Assembly: GCA_049324215.1 (NCBI GenBank)
Contig: JBMOLC010000016.1
Span: 1-16,729 of the forward strand
Length of the DNA stretch: 16,729 bases
Direction: 5' to 3'
Source of the DNA: JBMOLC01 sp049324215
GTDB taxonomy: Bacteria > Patescibacteriota > Microgenomatia > UBA8517
Below are positions 1-7,315 of the stretch, one piece after another. The translations under genes were made by a program, and so were the position numbers. How positions within the stretch are numbered: the first letter of the stretch is position 1; every line of letters begins with the position of its first letter. Under the pieces are notes generated by a model. That model was not told where the DNA came from, searched no databases, and saw nothing but the letters and a program-made list of their open reading frames with translations.

Positions 1-1
1 G

Positions 2-2485
2 CTCGCGAGCCTTAAGTTTCCAACTTATGAGCAGGTGATAAGTGAGATCGACAAAAAGCTCGGCAAAAGACCAGTTAGGCCAAAAGGTCTCCCGAGAGGC
101 AACTGGACCGAACAGGCCCTTAAAGTTCTTAAGGAGAGGTATTTGGTCAAGGACGAAAACGCCAGAGTCGTCGAAACCCCGGAAGATATGGTCTGGAGGG
201 TTGCCTGGGAGATAGCCAGTGCCGAGGCCCGCTGGGGCAAAGGCAGGAAAGAAGTTTTAGAGGTCGCCAAGGAGTTTTACAAACTCATGATTAGCCGTGA
301 GTTTTTGCCCAACTCGCCGACGCTAATGAATGCAGGCACGGCCAATAGACTGCAATATTCTGCCTGCTTTGTCCTTCCGGTTGAGGACTCGATGGAGGGT
401 ATTTTTGACGCGCTTAAATACCAAGCCCTCATCCATAAAAGCGGAGGAGGGACGGGATTCTCTTTTAGTCGCTTGAGGCCTTCAGGAAGCATGGTCCGCT
501 CCTCTTCCGGAACAGCATCCGGCCCCGTCTCTTTTATGAGAATCTTCGACGCAGCCACCAACGAGGTCAAACAGGGAGGCAAAAGAAGGGGAGCCAATAT
601 GGGAATTTTAAGGGTCGACCACCCCGATATTATGGAGTTTATTCACTGTAAGGAAAGTGGGGGAATAACCAACTTTAATATCTCGGTTGCCGTAACCGAC
701 AAGTTTATGGAGGCATATTACAAAGACCAAGATTATGAACTTATCGACCCCAGGACCAAAAAAGTTGTCGGGAAGCTCTCTGCCAGAAAAGTCTTTGACG
801 AAATTGCCCAAGGAGCCTGGAGAACAGGAGACCCTGGCCTTGTTTTTATCGACAGAATCAATAAGAGTGTTACAAATCCGATACCTCTCCTTGGACCGAT
901 AGAGTCGACAAATCCCTGTGGCGAGGTGCCGCTTTACCCATTTGACGCGTGTAATTTGGGGAGCATTTTTCTTACCTACTTTGTCAAAGAAGAGAATGGG
1001 GAAAAAGTATTGGATTGGGAAAAGTTAAGGCGAGTCACCAAACTATCAACCCGTTTCCTAGACGATGTGGTAGAAGTCAACCCCTATCCACTACCGCAGA
1101 TCAGGCAGACGGTTTTAGGAATCAGAAGGATTGGTCTGGGGGTGGGGGGTTGGGCAGACATGCTTATCGAACTTGGGATTCCTTACGACTCCGAGGAAGC
1201 CCTGAAATTGGGGGAGAAGGTAATGCGGACGATCCAAGAGGAAGCGGTGGAGGAGAGCCGCAACTTGGCAAAAGAAAGAGGACCCTTTCCCCTCTGGCCG
1301 ATAAGCGTCTATAGGAAGCAACCTCCGAGACGAAACTCAACGGTCACCACCATTGCTCCAACCGGCACAATTTCGATCATCGCCGGAGCCTCCTCCGGAA
1401 TCGAGCCGCTTTTTGCAATTGCCTTTCAACACATCGTTAAAGACAAACACCTTGATAGAAAGCTGTCTTTCGTCAACCCTAAATTTGAAGAAATTGCCAG
1501 AAAGAGAGGGTTTTGGAGCGAGGAGCTAAAGGCAGAAGTTTCCGAAAAGGGTGTGGTCAGAGACATCGAGACGATCCCTGCCGACGTCAAAGACTTATTT
1601 GGAACTGCCCACGAAATTGACCCCGAATGGCACATCAAGGCTCAAGCCGTTTTTCAAAAATCCATCGAGAATGCAGTTTCCAAGACCATTAATCTACGAC
1701 ACGATAGTTCGGTCGAGGACGTTAAGGAAGCTTATCTTTTTGCCTGGGAGACAAATTGCAAGGGGATAACGGTTTTTAGGGACGGAAGCAAAGCCGCCCA
1801 AGTTTTGAATCTGGGGCTTAAGGAAGGAAGAAGGGAGGAGAAAGAAGAGGGGGCCGAGCCGTTAAGACAACGACCCCTGAAAGTAGTCGGCGCAACCTAC
1901 AAACTTCAGACGCCGGTTGGCACGGCATTTGTCACCATAAATCAGGATGAGAGCGGTGACCCCCTGGAGGTATTTATCAACGTTGGTAAAGCTGGCAGCG
2001 ACGTTGCCGCCATGGCGGAGGCTTTGGGCCGGACCATCTCTACCGCCCTCAGATTTAGGGGGAGTTTAAGTGCCAAGGACAGGGCCTACGAGATTGCGAA
2101 ACAGCTGGCTGGAATTGGCGGTCGGCGTTCGGTCGGATTTGGGCCGAATAAAATTCGCTCTCTACCGGATGCTATCAGCGCGGCCCTCTCCTCCCACTAT
2201 GGTTTTAAAGTCAACGGAAACGGGAGTACAATTAATTTACTAAATGGCAGCGCTTTAGCCCCGTCAAACGTGGCTCAAGCTGCTGCGGTGGCTGTCCAAC
2301 CTGCCCTCTCGTCCGAGAAGGCGGGTCACCCCGATTTAATCGGGGTGAATGACCCCGTAGCGGCTTCGGCCCCGTTTAACGAGGCTATAGTTCAGGGAGA
2401 CATCTGCCCATCCTGCGGGGCCAGTGCTTTGGTTTTTGAAGAAGGCTGCGCCAAGTGCTACGCCTGCGGGCACTCCGAATGCTAG
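2..2485 (+). CDS. nrdJ: Adenosylcobalamin-dependent (class II) ribonucleotide reductase, 5' end cut off
   Basis: Class II ribonucleotide reductase, reducing ribonucleotides to deoxyribonucleotides with a thiyl radical generated from adenosylcobalamin. The frame is open to the left edge (from base 2). GTG at 35 is the only start candidate in view and has no good ribosome site, so the true start probably lies upstream. Counting from GTG 35 (816 residues): NSPTLMNAG at 93-101; redox-pair cysteines C111 and C306; active-site NPCGE at 293-297 with thiyl-radical C295 and general base E297; PTGTISIIA at 442-450. These match the family catalytic set. A TSCPD-type domain spans about 618-720. An Ala-rich linker (about 735-785) carries a palindromic insert, and a Cys-rich tail follows (C791, C794, C805, C808, C811, C816), probably the swinging reductant arm or a zinc ribbon. 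The pduO gene follows after 12 bases, which fits cofactor supply. Confidence 0.95.
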   Translation, partial: LASLKFPTYEQVISEIDKKLGKRPVRPKGLPRGNWTEQALKVLKERYLVKDENARVVETPEDMVWRVAWEIASAEARWGKGRKEVLEVAKEFYKLMISREFLPNSPTLMNAGTANRLQYSACFVLPVEDSMEGIFDALKYQALIHKSGGGTGFSFSRLRPSGSMVRSSSGTASGPVSFMRIFDAATNEVKQGGKRRGANMGILRVDHPDIMEFIHCKESGGITNFNISVAVTDKFMEAYYKDQDYELIDPRTKKVVGKLSARKVFDEIAQGAWRTGDPGLVFIDRINKSVTNPIPLLGPIESTNPCGEVPLYPFDACNLGSIFLTYFVKEENGEKVLDWEKLRRVTKLSTRFLDDVVEVNPYPLPQIRQTVLGIRRIGLGVGGWADMLIELGIPYDSEEALKLGEKVMRTIQEEAVEESRNLAKERGPFPLWPISVYRKQPPRRNSTVTTIAPTGTISIIAGASSGIEPLFAIAFQHIVKDKHLDRKLSFVNPKFEEIARKRGFWSEELKAEVSEKGVVRDIETIPADVKDLFGTAHEIDPEWHIKAQAVFQKSIENAVSKTINLRHDSSVEDVKEAYLFAWETNCKGITVFRDGSKAAQVLNLGLKEGRREEKEEGAEPLRQRPLKVVGATYKLQTPVGTAFVTINQDESGDPLEVFINVGKAGSDVAAMAEALGRTISTALRFRGSLSAKDRAYEIAKQLAGIGGRRSVGFGPNKIRSLPDAISAALSSHYGFKVNGNGSTINLLNGSALAPSNVAQAAAVAVQPALSSEKAGHPDLIGVNDPVAASAPFNEAIVQGDICPSCGASALVFEEGCAKCYACGHSEC
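2323..2355. repeat. Perfect palindrome inside nrdJ linker
   Basis: Inverted repeat TCACCCCGAT (2326-2335), loop TTA, ATCGGGGTGA (2339-2348): a perfect 10-bp stem. An alternative longer fold keeps the 7-bp inner stem 2329-2335/2339-2345 and adds an outer stem GGGTCA (2323-2328) with TGACCC (2350-2355), leaving a 4-base bulge. In frame it reads as residues 764-774 (G-H-P-D-L-I-G-V-N-D-P) in the non-conserved Ala-rich linker between the TSCPD domain and the Cys-rich tail. It resembles palindromic elements known to sit in frame within genes, such as those of Rickettsia. No second copy is visible in this window, so its mobility is unproven. Confidence 0.6.
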
Positions 2486-2491
2486 TATAAT
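2486..2491 (+). promoter_or_regulatory. -10 box (TATAAT) of pduO
   Basis: Consensus TATAAT begins directly after the nrdJ stop codon and ends 6 bases before the pduO ATG at 2498. With usual -10 spacing, transcription would start at or next to the A of the start codon, giving a leaderless mRNA. No TG extension is present, and no clear -35 box was found inside the nrdJ tail. Confidence 0.55.
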
Positions 2492-2497
2492 AGCCCC

Positions 2498-3022
2498 ATG
2501 GCTATTTACACCAAAAAAGGAGACAAAGGGCAAACCTCTTTATTTAACCAGACAAGAGTTGCCAAAGATTCGCTAAAAATTGAGGCAATCGGGGCGGTTG
2601 ATGAGGTCACTAGCTATCTGGGGATAATTTCTTCCGAGAGTAAAGAACTAAAAAAGGTTCTTAGTAGTATTCAAAAAGACCTTTTTACCCTGGGGGCGAT
2701 TCTGGCTGGAGCCCACTTAAGCTTTTCCAAAACAAAAATAAAAAAACTGGAAAAGATTATCGATGAGCTGGAAGAGGAGCTTCCGGTACTAAAAAACTTC
2801 GTTCTGCCGCAAGGAACACCCAGCTCTGCCGAACTTTTCTTTGCCAGAGCTTTGGCGAGACGTGCAGAAAGAAGGGTGGTTGCCTTAGCAAAAAAAGAAA
2901 GACGAGCTGGGAGAATTATTCCTTATTTAAACAGGCTCTCGGCCGCTCTTTTTATGTTGGCCCGAGAGGTGAATTTCAAGGCCCAGGTTAAAGAGGAGCT
3001 GTGGAAGGGTTCTTCGAAGTGA
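2498..3022 (+). CDS. pduO: PduO-type cob(I)alamin adenosyltransferase
   Basis: Transfers the 5'-deoxyadenosyl group of ATP to cob(I)alamin, producing the adenosylcobalamin that class II ribonucleotide reductase needs. The 174-residue length is typical of the family. Visible motifs are the ATP-binding N-terminus YTKKGDKGQTSL (4-15), the RALARRAERR helix (117-126) and the C-terminal NRLSAALF (145-152). The usual form of the last motif is NRLSDYLF, so the conserved Asp is Ala149 here, which could affect nucleotide or corrin handling. It lies 12 bases after nrdJ, the only evident user of its product in the window. No corrin-ring biosynthesis gene is seen, which suggests salvage of imported corrinoid (inference). 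The start is preceded by a TATAAT box but no Shine-Dalgarno sequence. Confidence 0.93.
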   Translation: MAIYTKKGDKGQTSLFNQTRVAKDSLKIEAIGAVDEVTSYLGIISSESKELKKVLSSIQKDLFTLGAILAGAHLSFSKTKIKKLEKIIDELEEELPVLKNFVLPQGTPSSAELFFARALARRAERRVVALAKKERRAGRIIPYLNRLSAALFMLAREVNFKAQVKEELWKGSSK

Positions 3023-3028
3023 TAAAAT
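3020..3028 (+). promoter_or_regulatory. Extended -10 promoter (TGA-TAAAAT) for the 62-residue ORF and ATPase unit
   Basis: TG at 3020-3021 precedes TAAAAT at 3023-3028, so it overlaps the pduO stop codon (TGA, 3020-3022). The box ends 9 bases before ATG 3038, predicting a leader of about 3 bases. Confidence 0.5.
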
Positions 3029-3037
3029 GAACTTGTC

Positions 3038-3226
3038 ATGGTCGAAAATATCGAGAATATCCCAGAGCAACCGACGTTCCCCAAAGGTCTGGTCGAAGAA
3101 ACGGGCATAACAGTTCGCGAAACCGAGCCCAGGCCGCTTCCACGGGGAGCCGAAGAGTCCGCCTCTTGGCTAGCGGCTCTTAGGGAGCGCCTGGCAAAAA
3201 TCGCCCACGCAAGAAAGGGGGTTTAG
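3038..3226 (+). CDS. Small orphan protein (62 residues) upstream of conjugation-type ATPase
   Basis: I do not recognise this protein. It is acidic and proline-containing in its N-terminal half (many E and P up to about residue 40) and ends in a basic, probably helical stretch, SWLAALRERLAKIAHARKGV (43-62). It has no signal peptide, membrane segment or cysteine. Support for reality: an extended -10 element sits just upstream, and its stop codon TAG (3224-3226) directly abuts the ATG of the large ATPase at 3227, an arrangement typical of translational coupling. A role with that ATPase, for example as a partner or leader peptide, is inference from position only. The reading frame is short enough that a chance ORF cannot be excluded. 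Confidence 0.6.
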   Translation: MVENIENIPEQPTFPKGLVEETGITVRETEPRPLPRGAEESASWLAALRERLAKIAHARKGV

Positions 3227-5560
3227 ATGGGACTTTTGGCAATCGATTTTGCAACCGTTTTTTTGTTACTTCTTCTGGCAAGCCTGCTGGTTTTTTTGCT
3301 AGTTGCCCTCTTCTTTGTCCTTTTTACAGCTTTTAAATATCGGGGTCGGGAAGCCTTGTCTCTGGACTCGGTTCTGCTTCAGGTTGCAGTCCCTCGGGGC
3401 AACGAAATAAAAATCGACGCCATGGAGCAGCTTTTTGCTTCCCTTTATTCAATCAAAAAAGGTGGTTGGAGACGGAAATTTTCGGTTGAGCCCCCTGTTT
3501 CATTTGAGATTGTTGCCAAAAAAGAAGACATCAGGTTTTATGTTTGGGCACCCAAAAAGTTTAAGGACCTAGTCGAGAAACTGATTCACGGCGCCTATCC
3601 CGACGCAGAGGTCGTCGAGGTTCCCGAATACAATATTTTTTCCGAGAAGGGGAAGGTTGCCTATAAATCCCTGCAACTCTCCCACAGCAATTTTTACCCC
3701 CTCAAGACCTTTAAGGAACTTCCGACCGACCCCTTGGCAGCCCTCACCAGCGCCTTGGCCAAAATGGGGGAAGGCGAGGCAGCCGCAATTCAAATTCTGG
3801 TTTCTCCGGCGGCTTCGGACTGGCAGAAGGAGGGCAGAAAGTTCATTAGCGAGACCAAAAAACAAGAGTCTGACCCAGAAAAAGCAAAATTTGCAACCAG
3901 CGCCAAAACACTTGAGGCAATTGAATCAAAAATTGCCAAACCAGGATTTGAAACTGCGATCAGGATGGTCATCGTTTCCCAGAATTTGGAGACGGCCAAA
4001 AGCCACCTGTCAAATATTTCCGCCGCCTTTGAACAGTTTTCCGGCGAGAACAATTCCTTTAAGGGAAGAAAAGTAAGAAGCAAGGGGGCTTTTATGGAAG
4101 ACTTCCTCTATCGCTACCAGCCGATGTTCAATGTCCTGGGAAACCGGCCCTCGGTCCTCAATTCCGAAGAGTTGGCCGCCATCTACCACTTTCCCAATAA
4201 ACAAGTGACCACCCCGCATATTTACTGGCTCTATGCCAAGACCGCTCCGGCCCCATCTGAGATTGCCGGCGAGGGACTTTATTTGGGTTTGAGTACCTAT
4301 CGAGGCATAAAGAGGCCGGTCTATATCAAGGACGATGACAGACGCAGGCACATGTACGTTATTGGCAAAACCGGAACTGGTAAAACCGAGCTTCTCAAAG
4401 ACTTAATCATGCAGGATATAAGAGCCGGTAAGGGAATCTGCTACATGGATCCCCACGGGGATGCGATTGCCGACCTTCTAAAGATGATTCCACCGGAGAG
4501 GGCGGAGGATGTTATCTACTTTAACCCCGGCGATACCGAGCGGCCAATGGGGCTAAATCTTCTCGAGGCCTATACCGAGGATCAAAAACACTTCGTGGCA
4601 ACAGCCGTAATCAACATGATGTACAAGCTTTTCGACCCTTATAAAACCGGAATCGTGGGCCCGAGATTTGAACACGCAGTCCGAAACGCCATGCTAACAG
4701 CCATGAGCGAGGCAGGCAATACCTTTGTTGAAGTCATGCGGATTTTAACCGATTCCAGGTTTGTTCAGGAGCTACTTCCCAAAGTCACCGACCCCATTGT
4801 CAGGCGTTACTGGACCGACCAGATAGCCCAAACTGCGGACTTTCATAAATCGGAGGTTCTCGACTACATCGTCTCCAAGTTCGGGAGGTTCGTGACCAAC
4901 AAAATGATTCGAAACATCATTGGCCAATCAAAGTCTTCGTTCTCCTTCAGGGAAGTCATGGATTCGGGGAAAATTCTTCTAATTAACCTGGCCAAAGGGG
5001 AAATAGGGGAGGAGAACTCCAATTTCTTAGGGCTAGTGCTTGTTCCCAGAATTTTGATGGCAGCCATGAGTCGACAGGATGTCAGCGAAGAAGAAAGAAG
5101 GGATTTTTATCTTTATGTCGATGAGTTTCAAAACTTTGCCACCCCAGACTTTGCCCAGATTCTTTCTGAAGCCAGAAAATATCGACTCAATCTAACTGTG
5201 GCTAACCAATTTATCGGCCAGGTTGAAGAAGAAGTCAAAAATGCCGTTTTTGGCAATGTGGGGACGCTGATTTGCTTTCGGGTTGGAGTAACGGATGCCT
5301 CCTATCTGGCCCACGAGTTCTCTCCGGTTTTTAGCGAGGACGACCTACTTAATATCGAAAGGTTCCACGTCTATATCAAAACCATTGTCGAAAATGAACC
5401 GGTTCCTCCTTTCTCCATGGACTTGACCAAGGATTTGTCCGAAGAAAAAGAAATGATGAATCCCAGGGTTGCCGAGATTATTAAGGAGATGAGTCGACTC
5501 AAATTTGGCCGGGACGTAAAGCTTGTCGAGGCAGAAATTACCAGACGGGCAAAACTCTAG
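3227..5560 (+). CDS. Membrane-anchored TraG/VirB4-type ATPase (type IV secretion/conjugation family)
   Basis: A 777-residue P-loop ATPase of the TraD/TraG/VirB4-like conjugative coupling superfamily. One strongly hydrophobic N-terminal segment (about 8-37) would anchor it in the membrane, and a basic FKYRGR follows. The region from about 45 to 330 is an N-terminal domain resembling that of CPR conjugation-type ATPases. The motor follows: Walker A GKTGTGKT (380-387), CYMDPHGD downstream of it, Walker B YLYVDEFQNF (628-637) and a RecA-like core with TVANQF. It probably drives DNA or protein movement across the envelope, or pilus function. No other secretion-system subunit is in the window, so the machine is unknown. 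Its ATG abuts the stop of the 62-residue gene. The purine run AAAGGGGG (about 8 bases upstream) is one of the few Shine-Dalgarno-like stretches here, fitting an operon-internal gene. Confidence 0.85.
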   Translation: MGLLAIDFATVFLLLLLASLLVFLLVALFFVLFTAFKYRGREALSLDSVLLQVAVPRGNEIKIDAMEQLFASLYSIKKGGWRRKFSVEPPVSFEIVAKKEDIRFYVWAPKKFKDLVEKLIHGAYPDAEVVEVPEYNIFSEKGKVAYKSLQLSHSNFYPLKTFKELPTDPLAALTSALAKMGEGEAAAIQILVSPAASDWQKEGRKFISETKKQESDPEKAKFATSAKTLEAIESKIAKPGFETAIRMVIVSQNLETAKSHLSNISAAFEQFSGENNSFKGRKVRSKGAFMEDFLYRYQPMFNVLGNRPSVLNSEELAAIYHFPNKQVTTPHIYWLYAKTAPAPSEIAGEGLYLGLSTYRGIKRPVYIKDDDRRRHMYVIGKTGTGKTELLKDLIMQDIRAGKGICYMDPHGDAIADLLKMIPPERAEDVIYFNPGDTERPMGLNLLEAYTEDQKHFVATAVINMMYKLFDPYKTGIVGPRFEHAVRNAMLTAMSEAGNTFVEVMRILTDSRFVQELLPKVTDPIVRRYWTDQIAQTADFHKSEVLDYIVSKFGRFVTNKMIRNIIGQSKSSFSFREVMDSGKILLINLAKGEIGEENSNFLGLVLVPRILMAAMSRQDVSEEERRDFYLYVDEFQNFATPDFAQILSEARKYRLNLTVANQFIGQVEEEVKNAVFGNVGTLICFRVGVTDASYLAHEFSPVFSEDDLLNIERFHVYIKTIVENEPVPPFSMDLTKDLSEEKEMMNPRVAEIIKEMSRLKFGRDVKLVEAEITRRAKL

Positions 5561-5577
5561 AAAAAAGCATCCTTGCG

Positions 5578-5586
5578 TGTTAAAAT
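5578..5586 (+). promoter_or_regulatory. Extended -10 promoter (TGT-TAAAAT) of the sugar dehydrogenase
   Basis: TG at 5578-5579 precedes TAAAAT at 5581-5586 in the 47-base gap after the ATPase gene. Transcription would begin near 5593, leaving a leader of about 15 bases with no Shine-Dalgarno sequence before ATG 5608. Confidence 0.5.
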
Positions 5587-5607
5587 CTCTGCGTTTGTTT
5601 TAAAAAT

Positions 5608-6471
5608 ATGGCCAACATTGGCATTATCGGCTGGGGCGTTGTCGGCCAGGCCGTTGGCAAGGGCTTTGAGACCAAAGGCCACAAAATTTATTGGGTCGCC
5701 AGGAAAAAAGGGCCCTACACCCTAAATGAGCTAATTAGGAAGTCCGAGTTCATTTTTTTGTGTCTGCCAACTCCGATGTTCGCTGACTACTCAGGCATCG
5801 ACCTCTCGATAATGAACGAGGTGGTGGCTAAGGTAGCCCCAAAACTAGCAGGAACAGACAAAATCTTGGTCGTTAAGTCAACGGTGGTTCCTGGAACGAC
5901 CGCGTCATATAAGAAAAAATACCCCAAAACCCTACTAGCCATGAACCCCGAATTCTTAACCGAGGCAAATGCCCTGGGAGATTTTCTCAAACCCGATAGA
6001 ACCGTCATCGGATCGTTTTCGCAAAGTGTCTCGGCCAGACTTTCGAGTTTATATCAAGACCTATATGGACCCGGAACAAAAATTTTCCTAACCGACCCCA
6101 CCACCGCCGAGATGGTGAAGTATATGAGCAACGCTCTACTTTCGACCAAGGTTATTTTTGCCAACGAGATGTACGATTTATGCACTGCGCTGGGAATTAA
6201 ATACGAAGAAGTCAGGGACATGGTCGCTGCGGACCCGAGAATTGGACAGAGTCATTTAAGCGTGACCACCATTCGCGGATTTGGAGGCAAGTGTTTCCCC
6301 AAAGACATGGTGGCCTTAATTGGTTTTGCCAAGGATAAAAAAGTTGATGCAGCGCTTCTCAAAACGGTTTGGGAAAAGAACTTGAGGATTAGAAAAGTTT
6401 ACGACTGGGAAGAAATATCAGGCGCAGTCAACCAAAAACCCAAGCAAGCTTCAAAGAAAAAATCCCACTAA
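5608..6471 (+). CDS. Short UDP-glucose/GDP-mannose dehydrogenase-family protein
   Basis: NAD-dependent oxidation of a nucleotide sugar to a uronic acid is the family reaction, feeding surface polysaccharide synthesis. The Rossmann motif GIIGWGVVG is at 5-13. Other family motifs are PTP (54-56), KSTVVPGTT (90-98), NPEFLTEA (113-120) and EMVKYMSNA (168-176), with the substrate-binding Lys171 and Asn175. The catalytic cysteine loop GFGGKCFPKD (224-233) gives C229. At 287 residues it is about 130-150 shorter than typical full-length enzymes: the C-terminal UDP-binding domain is missing, and the chain ends in a Lys-rich tail. The stop is followed directly by a tRNA promoter, so this looks like the natural end and not a frameshift. 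Substrate is uncertain because the domain that usually holds the nucleotide is absent. A glycosyltransferase gene lies further downstream. Confidence 0.85.
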   Translation: MANIGIIGWGVVGQAVGKGFETKGHKIYWVARKKGPYTLNELIRKSEFIFLCLPTPMFADYSGIDLSIMNEVVAKVAPKLAGTDKILVVKSTVVPGTTASYKKKYPKTLLAMNPEFLTEANALGDFLKPDRTVIGSFSQSVSARLSSLYQDLYGPGTKIFLTDPTTAEMVKYMSNALLSTKVIFANEMYDLCTALGIKYEEVRDMVAADPRIGQSHLSVTTIRGFGGKCFPKDMVALIGFAKDKKVDAALLKTVWEKNLRIRKVYDWEEISGAVNQKPKQASKKKSH

Positions 6472-6482
6472 GCCTCAAGTTT

Positions 6483-6491
6483 TGCTATAAT
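6483..6491 (+). promoter_or_regulatory. Extended -10 promoter (TGC-TATAAT) of tRNA-Ile
   Basis: A perfect extended -10, TGCTATAAT, ends 9 bases before the first base of the tRNA at 6501. It may also drive the TPR gene that follows the tRNA. Confidence 0.65.
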
Positions 6492-6500
6492 ATCTAGCAC

Positions 6501-6576
6501 GGATGCGTAGCTCAGCGGTTAGAGCATCATGCTTATAACATGGGGGTCCTTGGTTCGAATCCAAGCGCATCCACCA
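6501..6576 (+). tRNA. tRNA-Ile(UAU)
   Basis: Complete 76-base cloverleaf. Acceptor GGATGCG (6501-6507) pairs with CGCATCC (6566-6572), followed by discriminator A and encoded CCA (6574-6576). D-stem GCTC/GAGC. Anticodon stem TCATG (6527-6531) pairs with CATGG (6539-6543), and loop CTTATAA places TAT at 6534-6536. T-stem CTTGG/CCAAG with loop TTCGAAT. Anticodon UAU reads AUA. Most bacteria read AUA with a CAU tRNA modified to lysidine by TilS, so a genuine UAU isoleucine tRNA is uncommon. The downstream CDS begins at 6578, one base after the CCA. Confidence 0.93.
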
Positions 6577-6577
6577 A

Positions 6578-7315
6578 GTGCAACTTCTTTTTGAAAAATC
6601 TACCTTTGGCCACATTCAGGGGGCAGTCGCTTCCTTGCGGGAGGGAAAGGGAAAAGAAAAAGAAACACTTTCCCTAATTGAGAGAGCGCTTCGTTTTGGA
6701 CAGGGAGTGGTGGTTAACCTTTTGTGGGAGAGGATCTTGGTTTATCAACATTTAGTTATGCAAGGGAATAAGAAGGCACTTCCCAAAATGGAGGCGGCTA
6801 CCCTTGCGGCCGGCAAATATGTAAAACAGAATAAGCTCAAAGAATGGGAATCAAGGTCTTTACGGTTTTTGGGCAGGCTTTATGATTACAAGGGCAAGTT
6901 TTCGGAATCGGTAAAAGCTTATAAGAAAGCAATTCCTCTTGCCCGGCTGGATCCCGATTTTGTCAAAAAGGGCTATCCGCGCTGGCTTGAGCTGGAAGGC
7001 TTTCTTTCCTCTGCCTTGATTAAGTCTGGAAAAGTCAATGAGGGAGTCAACCTGGCCAAAAAAACTTTTGAAAAATTTAACCAAAGTAGCGAGGGAAAAT
7101 TCTTAAAAAAGAAAGATTATTACACCTGGGCAATCTGGAAATCGGGCATAGCCATAAGAACCATTGAGGCAACGCACTCCAAGAGGTTTCTTTCATGGTT
7201 AGCAGAGGTCGGAAAAGATCTTAATCCTCCCAAAGGAGTTAAAATCTGGGGAGATTTTAGTTTAAGAAGGGATGAAATAGCCACCCTAAAGCGTAGAGTT
7301 CAGAATATAAATTAA
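6578..7315 (+). CDS. TPR-repeat-like protein
   Basis: A 245-residue, Lys-rich, all-helical protein. The clearest tetratricopeptide-like unit is about 90-123, with LGRLYDYKGKFSESVKAYKKAI as its centre. A second, looser unit lies at about 134-167 (SALIKSGKVNEGVNLAKKTF). No signal peptide or membrane segment is seen, so it is probably a cytoplasmic scaffold or adaptor with unknown partners. GTG at 6578 is the likely start: the frame is closed by TAA at 6536 inside the tRNA and offers no ATG in between. The start is two bases past the tRNA CCA with no room for a Shine-Dalgarno sequence, so tRNA 3' processing would leave a leaderless message. The stop TAA (7313-7315) overlaps that of the convergent recombinase gene. 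Confidence 0.8.
   Translation: MQLLFEKSTFGHIQGAVASLREGKGKEKETLSLIERALRFGQGVVVNLLWERILVYQHLVMQGNKKALPKMEAATLAAGKYVKQNKLKEWESRSLRFLGRLYDYKGKFSESVKAYKKAIPLARLDPDFVKKGYPRWLELEGFLSSALIKSGKVNEGVNLAKKTFEKFNQSSEGKFLKKKDYYTWAIWKSGIAIRTIEATHSKRFLSWLAEVGKDLNPPKGVKIWGDFSLRRDEIATLKRRVQNIN

Noticed and set aside
1383..1398. Inverted repeat CCGGAG/CTCCGG in nrdJ
   Set aside because: A 6-bp stem in GC-rich coding sequence over conserved glycine/serine codons; expected by chance and explained by the protein sequence.
3657..4076. Plus-strand open frame of 139 residues
   Set aside because: It is inside the conjugation-type ATPase gene in another frame, with Pro/Trp/Arg-rich low-complexity sequence and no motif.
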